From Goniomonas avonlea (Eukaryota; Cryptophyceae; Goniomonadida; Goniomonadaceae), in contig QUTJ01031730.1 of assembly GCA_003573635.1 (NCBI GenBank), positions 1 to 16,036 of the forward strand: DNA of 16,036 bases, in the 5' to 3' direction. Below are positions 1 through 8,435 of this stretch, piece by piece. The translations under genes and the position numbers were made by a program. Position 1 is the first letter of the stretch. Each line of letters opens with the position of its first letter. A model generated the notes under the pieces. That model was not told the origin of the DNA, made no database searches, and saw only the letters and a program-made list of their open reading frames with translations.

Positions 1-2
1 CG

Positions 3-92
3 AGTCTGCGCCGCATGACTATGTCGCCGCAGGACCTCCTCGAGGTCGCCAAGTGGCAGGCCGAGGGGGAGCGGGGGCACGACGGCGTTTGA
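3..92 (+). CDS. possible 3' end of an unidentified gene (partial)
   Basis: An open frame enters from the left edge and ends at TGA 90-92. The 29 visible residues contain the stretch MSPQDLLEVAKWQAEGERG, which looks like an ordinary amphipathic C-terminus and uses GC-ending codons like the other genes here. I do not recognise the family. A tandem repeat begins at the stop codon. A + gene here would also fit the strict strand alternation of the window. An alternative frame stays open through the repeats to about 274, but it translates into repeat-derived arginine-rich sequence. The call rests on a short piece only. Confidence 0.35.
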   Translation, partial: SLRRMTMSPQDLLEVAKWQAEGERGHDGV

Positions 93-241
93 GGGCGCCA
101 GGGCTTGAGGGGCTTGGGGTGAGACTGCGGGGCTTGAGTGGCGCGTGTCGGCGTTTGAGTGCACCAGGGCATGAGGAGTTTGGGGTGAGACTACGGGGCT
201 CAGGGCATGAGGAGTTTGGGGTGAGACTACGGGACTTGAGT
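84..241. repeat. degenerate minisatellite, about 2.5 copies
   Basis: Three related units share the cores CAGGGCTTGAGGGGCTTGGG or CAGGGCATGAGGAGTTTGGG, followed by GTGAGACTRCGGG. They lie at about 84-148, 149-199 and 200-241. The second and third units are nearly identical over about 34 bases (166-199 and 200-233) and the first is more diverged. The first unit contains the TGA of the upstream reading frame. The repeat keeps frames open on both strands, which gives spurious ORFs. Confidence 0.8.
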
Positions 242-833
242 CGGCGTCGCAGCAGCAAGCAAAGTGCGCACTGAGCCGCATTCTCTCGTTGTCGGCGTGA
301 CTGCCCTGCGCAAAAACGAATGGTGCTGCATGGGTCATTAATGCTGGTTCGGTGCCGCATCGGTTTCCTAAGACTGATTTCTGTGGTAGAGCAACACGTA
401 ATCTCGCACAGCGGTGAGTTGAGATAAGTGGTGCTGCTGTGGGGTTGCCACAAGCTGCTCTTGTGTTGACTTGGCAACAGGCAGCGCCAACCCGGGCAAG
501 CGCTCGGGGGGAATGATTGTGAATTCAGGTGAATTCAGGTGAACAGGTGTCTTCCGGTGGACAGGTGAAATCTTCACCCTGGCAATCCGCCTCTGTATTC
601 ATGCCGCTGGAGAACAGACAGTAACAGGATGGCTCGGCATGTTTGCCCTGTCTGGAAATGTAAATATGACGCCACCGTCCGGACACATGACAGACGTTTT
701 TGTCTGTGTGAGCGAAAAAGGGTCGGTGTCTCAAAATACAGTCCTGTACATGTTATCAAGTGCATTTACTTGCCGCCTAATAGAGTCCAGAATCACAGTT
801 TCACTGTCAATCTTGTTTGATTGACACACATAG
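242..833. other. convergent spacer without recognisable gene
   Basis: No coding pattern or RNA gene is visible here. The only structure is a short direct repeat at about 519-549, where GTGAATTCAG occurs twice in tandem and is followed by GTGAACAGGTG. This spacer separates the ends of the possible + gene on the left and the - strand ankyrin gene on the right, so it probably holds both 3' untranslated regions. Confidence 0.5.
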
Positions 834-1752
834 TTACAAAGGCGACGAGTCTCCGAGAGGCGTGTGCCCTGTGCGGTTTCGAATTCCGGCATTGGCGCCA
901 GAGCGTCGCAAAGTTTCTGTAATATCTTCCTGTCCCGAGACGTGTCAGGCGCACAAAAACAAGAAGGGGTGCTACTCACACATATTATGTCATCCGTGCA
1001 GTACTTGCGGTTCTGTGAGAGATGAAGCGGAGTGTTCCCGTTGTTGTCCACCCCATTGACGTCCGCCTTCCCCAATCGAAGCAGGATGCGTACAAGCTCT
1101 GAGTGCCCCCCACTACACGCCTGGTGCAAAGGAGTGTCGCCCCACTTGGTGTGTACATTTACCGTAGCATTGTGCTTTAGTAACAACTTGACTTGTAAAA
1201 TGGAGCCAAACGCTGCAATGAACGTGAGATCTCAGGTCCCCCCAAGAAACCACACTCGCCGGCAGCTCTGTGAAGAGCAGTCTCGCGGTTACTGTTGATT
1301 GCGTTCACATTGCATCCTGCCTTGATTAGCAGCTCTGACACATCCGTCTCCGGTCTGAAAACAGCCCAATGCAAGGGAGGTGTGCCGCCATCATTGACTG
1401 CGCTCGCGTTGGCCCTGCATAAAATCGTCACGAACACGAATTTCCAGTCACACAGACCCGCGGGACAGGAGATACTCAACCACAGTAGCGTTGCCTGTCC
1501 GCGCAGAAATGTGTAGTGGGGAGTTGCCGAGATAATCTTTGGCGTCGATGTCCACTCCTTCAAATAGGAGCTGCTCGATCTGTCGTCAAGGCGATCAGAA
1601 CCAACGTCTCTTGTTTGTTCCCAGCGTACTCTGTCGATATGACCCAAATGTGCTGCAGTCCAGATATCGAATTTGAAGTTCCCCACGAGAAAAGCAAGAC
1701 CGGCCACCAAGCCGAACGCGATGGCCCATCTCAGCATGACAACGCTAGCCAA
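834..1752 (-). CDS. ankyrin-repeat protein with N-terminal membrane segment
   Basis: Five exons on the minus strand: 1752-1630, 1579-1458, 1414-1260, 1212-980 and 929-834 (stop TAA 836-834). They join in frame to 242 residues. Residues 5-25 are hydrophobic (VMLRWAIAFGLVAGLAFLVG), suggesting a signal anchor or signal peptide. From about residue 28 to the end there are six ankyrin repeats plus a partial seventh, with hallmarks such as GNSPLHISARTG, GGTPPLHWAV, WGDTPLHQACSGGH and NGNTPLHLS. Each splice restores the helix-turn-helix spacing, for example LLSRG joined to ANASAVNDGG. Introns are 50, 43, 47 and 50 bp. The third seems to use a GC donor. Ankyrin repeats bind proteins, but no partner or enzymatic domain is visible. 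The gene shares a 146 bp promoter with the RhoGAP gene. Confidence 0.8.
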
Positions 1753-1898
1753 AGGGCTAATACAATAAACAAAATATTAAATTTCCCTTAGCGCTAGTGC
1801 CTACTTCATATAAGCACTGCTACTTGTTTATAATTAAAAGCTCAGATGGTTATCTCCATAGAATGTGTGTTCCCTAATTTGGGAAGCGGAGAGGAGAC
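1753..1898. promoter_or_regulatory. bidirectional promoter between ankyrin and RhoGAP genes
   Basis: Only 146 bp separate the two start codons. The stretch is AT-rich compared with its flanks, with TATA-like runs (CATATAAG near 1806-1813, TTATAATTAAAA near 1829-1840). A CArG-type element CCTAATTTGG lies at 1873-1882 inside the dyad TTCCCTAATTTGGGAA (1870-1885), just before the RhoGAP start. An ATG at 1846 in another frame may be an upstream ORF start if transcription begins before it. Promoter function is inferred from position and composition. Confidence 0.6.
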
Positions 1899-4329
1899 AT
1901 GGCTCGCGCTCAATCTCCGGCGAACCAGGATGAACCTGACCTCTCAAAAGAAGACCTCTCAGACATGCCACTTGAGGTGGTCTATGATGACTCTGATGAC
2001 GATGGAGAACAGCTTGGCCTCACTGGTGCGATTGCCAAAGCCTGCGGCAGTTCGCTCACCCGCTCGACAGGCACTCTCGTGAAAGCGATGTATACCCCCT
2101 TGGTAAACAAGGCTGAGATGGCTTCAATGCCTTTGGTTCTCAGGGTCGAATTGGTTGCTCGCGATACTGGGCACGTCGCTTCAGCGAAGGTCACCGTTTT
2201 TCATAGTCGTTCCCGCTCTCAAATTTGCGCAGCTCAGCGAAGCTGCTGAGTGGTGCTTTGGCGTACACAAGACGTATAAGCTTCGTCGGTTATGGAACGA
2301 AGGCGCTAACATAGGAAACAACGCGTTCCAGCGGTTCGGTTGCATTGCCGATTCCATCCAGGACCTTGCCACAGACACTGTGGAGCAGTTGGATGCTCTC
2401 ACTAGGTGTGTTTTATGAACGATTTTCTCTTTTTGAATTGTTAAACTGACGCATTTCTTACAGAGCAACCCAAAAGCTGGAAAGTCCTATCAAGGTGCTG
2501 GACCAAGCAGCTGAATGGTTTTCCGGGAGTCTGGGTCAATTTACGCACAAGTGCCTTGGAGGCTCCAACTCTTCTATTGACCGTAAAATCCTGTACAAAC
2601 CGCACACAACTGCTGGTACTGAACTTGGTGAAAGAGTACATTCTGACTCTTGTAGGTTCGATTGGGAGGCGGCTGCGCGAACAACAAGGCGTCCCCCTGG
2701 TCGTGGAGGAGATGTGTCGAATCATGGAGAAATACAGTGAGTCCTCGGTGGCTAGAAGTGTAGGAATTCACTGCAATGTGTCAGGTTTGGAGACGTTAAA
2801 ATTCTTCGACTTGAGAATTGCCCAGATTCGAATTGGCCGGCTTGCTCTCCGGCAGCGAATCAACGATGGTACGATGCACTCAGCTTTGTAGCGCCAATCC
2901 TTCTCGCGAACCACGCCACGTACAACTCCCTTTTTTATTCGCACTTGCAGGGGAGCGTCTTTTCAAGGAAGACGCTTGCTATCTGATTGCAATGATGGTG
3001 GAGTACTTCAAATGCCTTCCAGAGCCATTGCTGCTTACTCGTAACTATTGGGATCTGCTTAACGCCCAAGGTAAGCCTTGCTTGTTATCCCTGCACTTGC
3101 TAATAACAGTGTATCTCTTGATTTTTTGGACTGATGACTTGAGGGCCCGCAGAAGAAGAGGACCACAAGGCAAACGATGAATTTTCCGTCATCGTCACAG
3201 AGCTTCCTCCACCCCACAAGGTGCGTCCGGAACTATCTCGTTCTGCTCGGATAGGCACACTCTGGCTGATTTTATGGCAGATGACACTTCAACGAGTGGT
3301 TATGTGCCTCCGAACAGTCTGCGGCGCTGCGACCCCGCAAACAGCTGTGCATCTTAAAACTGGCGAGACCGATCCCGGAATGTAAGCTCTGAGCTCTTTC
3401 ATTTTTTCAGCGACCTCCCTAGCCACTGTTGCCACGGCCCATCCAATCGAATGTATCACACGCCTAGTCGGTTGGATCGCAGCTGACATGGCGGCAACAG
3501 GCACTGCATGAAGTTGATGGCGGCCGTGTTTGCCCCGGCGTGGCTGCGCCCTCCGCTCGAGGACACAGAGCAGGTTGGCGTCGCTGAGGCCGTTCTCTCG
3601 CAGGCCGCCGTGCTGCGCCTGCTGATACACTGGAATGTCCTCGCGTCGGTACGGCCATGCATTGCCCCTGCTCCCCGTGCGGTGGCGCGCTGGGCATCCT
3701 CGTGCTCTTGCTCTGCCGTGAAATGCACTCACTGAGTGAACAGTATGTGATTCGGCAACGCCAATTGACGCACGCTGACTCGCATTGTGCGTTCGCCAAG
3801 CTCATGGTGGAAAATTCCAAGTTCCGCCAGGCCAGCCAAAGGTCCGACCCTGTGATTTCGGCTTCTCTGGAATGATTTGGAAATCCCTCTCCCGACCCCA
3901 ACTTCCTCCCCATTTTTCGGAACCATATTTTGTGCCCGTGCAACGTTCGGCTGCCTGTGACGCACGCTGCAGGCTGATGCAGGCTCTCAAGCTGTACAAG
4001 GAAGCGCGTGCCCCCCCTGAAAAGATTGCTGAGGTTGTGTCTGACTTGGCAATCATCCACAGTGTTATGGGTGCACAGGTGCGGCTGCGAGGAAAGTGTG
4101 ACGTTCGTGACCTGTCGCTGATTGCTAATTGTGAAGTGGGGGGAGGGGAGCGCGCGCGCGCCGGGGGGGGGGGGGGGGGCTCAGAACTCTGAGACGACTG
4201 CCGCAGGACAAGGCAAACGCTCTCACCGAAGAGCTTCTGATTCTCAAGACACCCACCAACACGCCAAGAGGAGAACGGCCCGCGGAGAATCGGACTTCTG
4301 GGACGGTCCACGTCGAGTCCGTGTTTTAG
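1899..4329 (+). CDS. RhoGAP-domain protein
   Basis: Twelve inferred exons: 1899-2189, 2233-2405, 2464-2582, 2635-2736, 2785-2868, 2951-3070, 3153-3220, 3281-3381, 3501-3648, 3744-3841, 3973-4078 and 4207-4329 (TAG). They join to 510 residues. RhoGAP domains speed GTP hydrolysis by Rho-family GTPases. The domain spans about residues 205-395: QGVPLVVEEM (212-221), LRQRINDGERLF (250-261), EYFKCLPEPLLL (274-285), TELPPPHK, then LMAAVFAPAWLRPP (358-371), matching the family's NLAxVFAPxLLRP helix. The candidate arginine finger is R239 in KFFDLRIAQ, an unusual loop. The N-terminal 200 residues begin acidic (YDDSDDDGEQ) and look helical but match no family I know. The tail ends in a short charged helix. 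The weakest joins are at 2189/2233 and 2582/2635. Confidence 0.72.
4163..4179. repeat. poly-G tract in RhoGAP intron 11
   Basis: Seventeen consecutive G residues follow an alternating CG run (about 4150-4161) inside the 128 bp intron 4079-4206. The length of such a homopolymer is prone to both mutation and sequencing error. It does not affect the reading frame because it is intronic. Confidence 0.95.
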
Positions 4330-4339
4330 GCCTGAGCGC

Positions 4340-4438
4340 CGCCGTCGTGAAGAGTGTCACTGTCAGGTGCTCGTCGAGGAGTTTCAGGTTGCTCGTCGAG
4401 GAGTGTCACAGCTGTTGTCAGGTCCTCGTCGAAGAGTA
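4340..4438. repeat. degenerate tandem repeat just after the RhoGAP stop codon
   Basis: Copies built on TCAGGTGCTCGTCGAGGAGT recur at about 4363-4382, 4384-4404 and 4418-4437. A more decayed copy (GTCGTGAAGAGTGTCAC) lies near 4344-4360. The array starts about a dozen bases past the TAG at 4327-4329. It creates an acidic minus-strand open frame that I do not consider a gene. Confidence 0.75.
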
Positions 4439-4475
4439 ACTCCTCCAGTTGGGTCCAATGTCCATACCATTGCTG

Positions 4476-4491
4476 TCGCCAAATTTGGCGA
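4476..4491. repeat. perfect 16 bp palindrome TCGCCAAATTTGGCGA
   Basis: The sequence equals its own reverse complement. It could be a dimeric transcription-factor site, since the outward TTTGGCGA halves differ by one base from an E2F-type TTTGGCGC. It may also be chance. It lies in the convergent spacer, not near a start codon. Confidence 0.6.
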
Positions 4492-4767
4492 TCAAAATGG
4501 TGATCCATAGACGAAACAGCAACCGGTGCGGTGGAATTGCTGTCAGCTGCCACTGCCAGAGTGTCGGAGTGTCAGAGTTGTCAGGTTACTGTCAGGTGGG
4601 TGTCGCGGGTTGTCTGGTGCATCGAGGAGCTTCAGTCTGGTTGCACTCCAGCCAACGACTCAAAAGAGTCAGTCAGGCCGTACGTCGTGTTCTCAATTGT
4701 GCTCCCTTGCCCGCTGTTGGATTTGGGGAGCACCCCCTCCAACAAACCGGCGCCCTGTGGCACTATT

Positions 4768-4790
4768 GAGAAAATTATTCCATAATTCTC
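4768..4790. repeat. AT-rich imperfect inverted repeat
   Basis: GAGAAAATTAT and ATAATTCTC flank a TCC centre and pair except for two extra A residues. The position between two convergent genes would suit a 3'-end signal, but this is inference only. Confidence 0.45.
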
Positions 4791-5818
4791 ATCTCATCTT
4801 CCGCGCTCGCGGTGGAAACCGTCGTTTGGCCCGCACGGGCACCGCGTGTCGCAATCTCCTTGGTAAAATCCAACTGGACCTTAGCGCAATGTCTGTGGTT
4901 TAGTGGCACTCCAACGCCGATCGCTGGATGGGGGGAGGTAGGGGCAAGGAGCAAGGGGAGGAGGGGATACAAATTTGCCGAGCGTAGCAGCCACGGATGA
5001 GCCAGCAAAAAATAAAAGTTTGGCTCACCCAGCAGAACCAGCCTGTGTGGAAGGGGCGACAACACCATCCCTTCACACCCGTTCGTGCGACCTCCGCCGT
5101 TCCGTTGGCATTTTTCATTTGTGGTTTGCATGCGCTTCCCGATCCCTTCTTCTCAAACCACTCTTTCGTGATAACGCTGAAGGGTATGAACAGCCTTGAG
5201 GTGGGCCGACGCAGTAGTTTAAACCCCACGCACTCGAATCCCAGCCCGTTAGTCGGTGCACAGACAGGTTGTGAATGTCATGGTTTTTTTTGATAAACTT
5301 GAAACGACAGCTGGCCGTCGTGAAGGGGGTCAACTGACAATCCGCAATAATGGTTCAAGCCGCCGAGACGGCGGGAGTCAAGTCAAGGGAACCAGCGCCT
5401 GATGTTCAAACCAGCGGCGGCTGGTTCGGGTTGCTTACGAACGCCCACCAAGGCACGCGTCATTTGATACCGCCTGGCTCCGCTTCTGAAGTCGGCTCTA
5501 GTGTCAGCCAGGGGCAGAGTATGTCGAGTGTCAGCAAGGGAGCAAGGTTGTCACTCGCAGTTATGTTTCAAGCCATCGTTGACAGCTGGAGTCAAGAGTC
5601 AAGGGTTGTCACCCGAAGTCAACATATTAGTCAGACTCTCCCCCACTCGCTGCATTGTCATGGTCGCTGCTCGGCTCTGGTGCCGAGCGTTTCACGCCAC
5701 GCAATGCCTCGGCGACTGTAGCGTTGCGCTCCTGCTCCTCCTGCGCATGGCATCAGTGAGAGCACGAAAAAACACTGAGGAAGTGAACTGTCCTTGGAAA
5801 CCAGAGTCCTGAGAAAGA

Positions 5819-7223
5819 TCAACTGGTCAAGTGATGCGCCTGCTCAGCTGTCAAAGCGTGCACTGGGGGACGCGGTGGTGGCCGTTTGACCTACAACTAC
5901 TGCCAAACTTTCGACTCGAACAACATGCAAAACGGCATCCGACTGCACAAAAAATCCGAGGATCCTCACCGCGGCACTCAGCGAGCTGAACTTGGCCACA
6001 ACAGAGGTGTGCACGGGAAGGTGAAGATTCTTTCGCACTGGGTCCTCCACTCCTTCTTTCTGTACCGAAACAACGTGAGCGCTGGATGAACACAGAATCG
6101 GCTCCGCACCTGGACGACGCGGCGAAGGTGGGTACGTTGGTTGAGCGGACTGTATACCATGCCTTCGGGCGTTTGCCGCATGAAATAAACGCCAGTACGA
6201 AGCTCCACATCCCGCCGCATCTGGAAGCAGTACTGTCGAACCCATTTATGCTCTTCCACCTCGGACTCCTGTTCGGATTTGGGCAGGTAGTAACCCAGAT
6301 GTTGGAGCCTGCCTTTTTCTTCACGAACACCGGCCAACAAAAGCCCCCTTGACAAAATTTCATCTGACAAAGTCTGGTTCTTATCCCCCTTGGCGGGCAC
6401 CTCGTCGAAGACGAAGTGTGTGTACCTGTGGAGAAAAAAAAATGTCAATGGCAGAGCAACACCACCGTTTGTAACGCACGTGTTCGCCCAGAGATCGACA
6501 TCTGGAAATAGGGGCATGATCTCGACAGGCTGCAGTTCGGGGTTCGTCGGATGTTTTGGCTCAGCGGTGGCATCCTGGAAGCTTTTCTCGATTTGTGCTG
6601 TGAGCGCTTCCCGAGACACCTCTTCTTCGTCCACCGTGCGTCTCTTCTTTGTTGACTGTCGACCTGTGACATCCACAGTGTTGCCACGCAATTCTGAAGA
6701 GTAATCTGTTGAGAGGTATGTCGTCTTTCGAAGCCACGGGATATCTTCCTTCATAGGGGAGCTGGGTGACTTGGCGCGAGTCGACAAGTCATCATCAAGC
6801 AAGAGGGCCTCATCTTCAGGCGCCATCGACGGAACCACTGCAGTAAAATCAATATCGTAAAAGGGGCACGGCAAACTAACCATCGCCACATTCATATGCG
6901 TCGGGCTCAATCAAATTGATGGGCACGCCCAAATCGGTCTCCGTGTGCAGCTGGAAGACGTGGTTCTTTTCCAAAGAGGTGATTCGGTAACGAAAGAAGC
7001 GCTGCGCATCCATCGGATACTTTAAAAACTTTGGTTCGCATGGGAGGTCGGGGAGGTCGTTCCGGAATTTGATCTTGCACAAAAACTCCGAAGCTCGTTC
7101 CTTTTTCTTGGGGTACTCCAGCAACGGTATAAGAGTGGGCTCAGGCTTCTTGGGCGCGCTTGGGCGCGCGCCCGGCGGCCTTGCCGAGGACGAAGGGCGA
7201 TGCTTGCGCTCGGTCGTCGCCAT
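5819..7223 (-). CDS. PAF1: PAF1, RNA polymerase II-associated PAF1 complex subunit
   Basis: Five exons on the minus strand: 7223-6881, 6837-6480, 6425-6110, 6059-5970 and 5890-5819 (TGA), giving 392 residues. Paf1 is a core subunit of the nuclear Paf1 complex, which travels with RNA polymerase II and is needed for H2B ubiquitination and H3K4/K79 methylation. The conserved core is clear: SEFLCKIKFRNDLPDLPCEP (45-64), YPMDAQRFFRYRITSLEK (69-86), ETDLGVPINLIEPDAY (95-110), IPWLRKTTYLSTD (147-159) and MPLFPDVDLW, followed by the YTHFVFDEVPAKGD and YLPKSE segments. A basic STKKRR patch near residue 177 may be a nuclear signal. Introns are 43, 54, 50 and 79 bp. The last splice is least certain, because reading through it also stays open, ending at 5844. 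The long acidic C-terminal tail of animal Paf1 is absent. Confidence 0.88.
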
Positions 7224-7469
7224 CGCCTGCTGTCAATGTGACCGCCTTGACCTCCACTTCGTTAACTGTCCAGTACCGTAAAAGTTGCGGCGACGAAATT
7301 AAATTATTTTCCCCTTTGTGGCTGAGAACGTTTCCCGCTTCTTTGGCTATAGAATAGCGATAAAAACTCACCAGTAACGAGCAGCGTCACAGTGGTGCCA
7401 AATTCAAAAATCCAGGCGGGAATAAGAGGTCAGTTGTTCTCCCGCCGCACCTAAACTACACAGTCCACT
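7224..7469. promoter_or_regulatory. bidirectional promoter between PAF1 and histone H1
   Basis: There are 246 bp between the divergent start codons. It contains TTTCCCGC (7331-7338), an exact match to the E2F consensus TTTSSCGC. It also has GGCGGGAA (7415-7422, the reverse complement of TTCCCGCC) and TCTCCCGCC close to the H1 start. An AT-rich run (AAATTAAATTATTTT, near 7297-7311) may serve as a core element. E2F-type control would suit a histone gene expressed in S phase, but the link is inferred from motifs only. Confidence 0.55.
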
Positions 7470-8255
7470 ATGCCTGCTCGAAAACCGACAAGGTGAGAGG
7501 ATGGTTCCTGCTGTTCGTGAGTCCGTACTGACACAATTATTTTAAAAAAACGTGCAGCTCGCTGGTCAGAACCTCGACTCTTGCTGGAGGCTTGAGGAAG
7601 CCTGCTGCTAGCGGCACCACTCTCCGGCCCAAGCACCGTGTGGCCTCCCCCGCCAAGGCCACTCCTACTATTGTGAAGAAGAGTGCCACTCCCAAGAAGA
7701 AGGCCGCTGCAAAGAAGCCCGCCGCAAAGAAGCCCGCCGCAAAGAAGCCCGCCGCTAAGTCCGCCGCAAAGAAGGCTTCGCCCGCCAAGAAGAAGACTCC
7801 CGCAAAGAAGGCCTCTGCTACAAAGAAGAAGACCCCCGCTAAGAAGCCGTCTCCCGCTAAGAAGTCCCCCGCTAAGAAGGCGTCCAGCGCAAAGAAGGCA
7901 CCGGCAAAGAAGTCCTCGTCCAAGAAGGCGACCGGCTCTTCTCATCCCACTTACAGTGACCTTGCCGTGGAGGCCATCGCAGCTATTGCTGACCGCACTG
8001 GCTCCGGTCAGAATGCGGTGCGTTGATGTTCTTGTGCACCTTGTGCGTGCCCTCACCACTTAGCCAGATCGAGAAGTACATCTTGAAGAAGTACCCCAAG
8101 ATGGACTATCGCCGGAATCATCTTCGGGCTGCTCTCAAGCGTGGTGCCGAGGTTCGTTGTCTACATTTCCCCCACTCCATCACTGACTCTCCGTCCAGTC
8201 TGGTGTGTTCAACCAGGTCAAACAGAGCTTCAAAATCAACAAGAAGAAGAAGTAA
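7470..8255 (+). CDS. linker histone H1 with C-terminal globular domain
   Basis: Four exons: 7470-7492, 7558-8017, 8068-8151 and 8199-8255 (TAA), giving 207 residues. The protein should bind linker DNA at the nucleosome dyad and compact chromatin. Residues about 45-133 form a tail of AKKPA/SPAKK-type repeats, very rich in Lys, Ala, Pro and Ser. The H15 winged-helix domain follows at about 137-205: HPTYSDLAVEAIAAIADRTG, then IEKYILKKYPKMDYRRNHLR, then GVFNQVKQSFKI and a final KKKK. The usual glycine-rich GxGxxGxFKL wing is reduced. Canonical animal, plant and ascomycete H1 proteins carry the globular domain near the N-terminus or centre, so this order is reversed. The gene has three introns (65, 50 and 47 bp) and I see no histone 3' stem-loop, so the message is probably polyadenylated. 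The first exon codes for only seven and two-thirds residues. Confidence 0.9.
7701..7758 (+). repeat. coding tandem repeat encoding AAKKP units in H1
   Basis: The 15-base unit GCAAAGAAGCCCGCC is repeated almost perfectly three to four times in frame and then decays into variable AKK and SPAKK motifs. It shows that the H1 tail grew by tandem duplication at the DNA level. Confidence 0.8.
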
Positions 8256-8435
8256 GAAACAAGCTCACGGCCAAGCCCAGTATCGGGCTATGTGTTCAAT
8301 ACAAAATCATTCTGCTGTACAATCTGTGCCTTTCACACTGACTCTTATCCTTCTTCACAACAACAACACACGTCGAAATTGCTTTGTGAGTGATCAATGA
8401 AAAAGTCACAAGGATTCGGTTCAGCAATGAAGTAA

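Larger units (their letters stand above)
4439..5818. other. long convergent spacer, no convincing gene
   Basis: This stretch of nearly 1.4 kb lies between the 3' ends of RhoGAP (+) and PAF1 (-). Open frames occur on both strands but none shows a domain, a composition like the neighbours or splice-consistent extension. Visible structure includes a perfect 16 bp palindrome (4476-4491), a near-perfect AT-rich inverted repeat (4768-4790) and diffuse GTCA-rich repeats around 5370-5640, such as GAGTCAAGAGTCAAGGGTTG. I see no tRNA or other RNA gene. Confidence 0.5.

Noticed and set aside
19-477. Open frames across the first repeat on both strands (arginine-rich + frame 53-274, Ser/Pro-rich - frame 19-477)
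   Set aside because: Their open length comes from the tandem repeat. The sequences are repeat units without any domain, and a different + frame gives a more natural protein end at 92.
4326-4553. Minus-strand acidic frame with EELLFDEDLTTAV
   Set aside because: It is the translation of the GCTCGTCGAGGAGT repeats after the RhoGAP stop, with no upstream exon or known domain.
4775-5229. Overlapping frames on both strands in the RhoGAP/PAF1 spacer
   Set aside because: None has a recognisable domain, composition like the neighbouring genes, or splice sites that extend it. A small unknown gene cannot be fully excluded.
5350-5721. Plus-strand frame of 123 codons
   Set aside because: It runs over GTCA-rich degenerate repeats and resembles no protein family. 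It would also break the spacing pattern of the window.
7537-7923. Minus-strand hydrophobic frames opposite H1 (Phe/Ala/Gly and Leu/Gly rich)
   Set aside because: They are the antisense reading of lysine- and alanine-rich H1 codons. The + strand H1 is proven by its winged-helix motifs.
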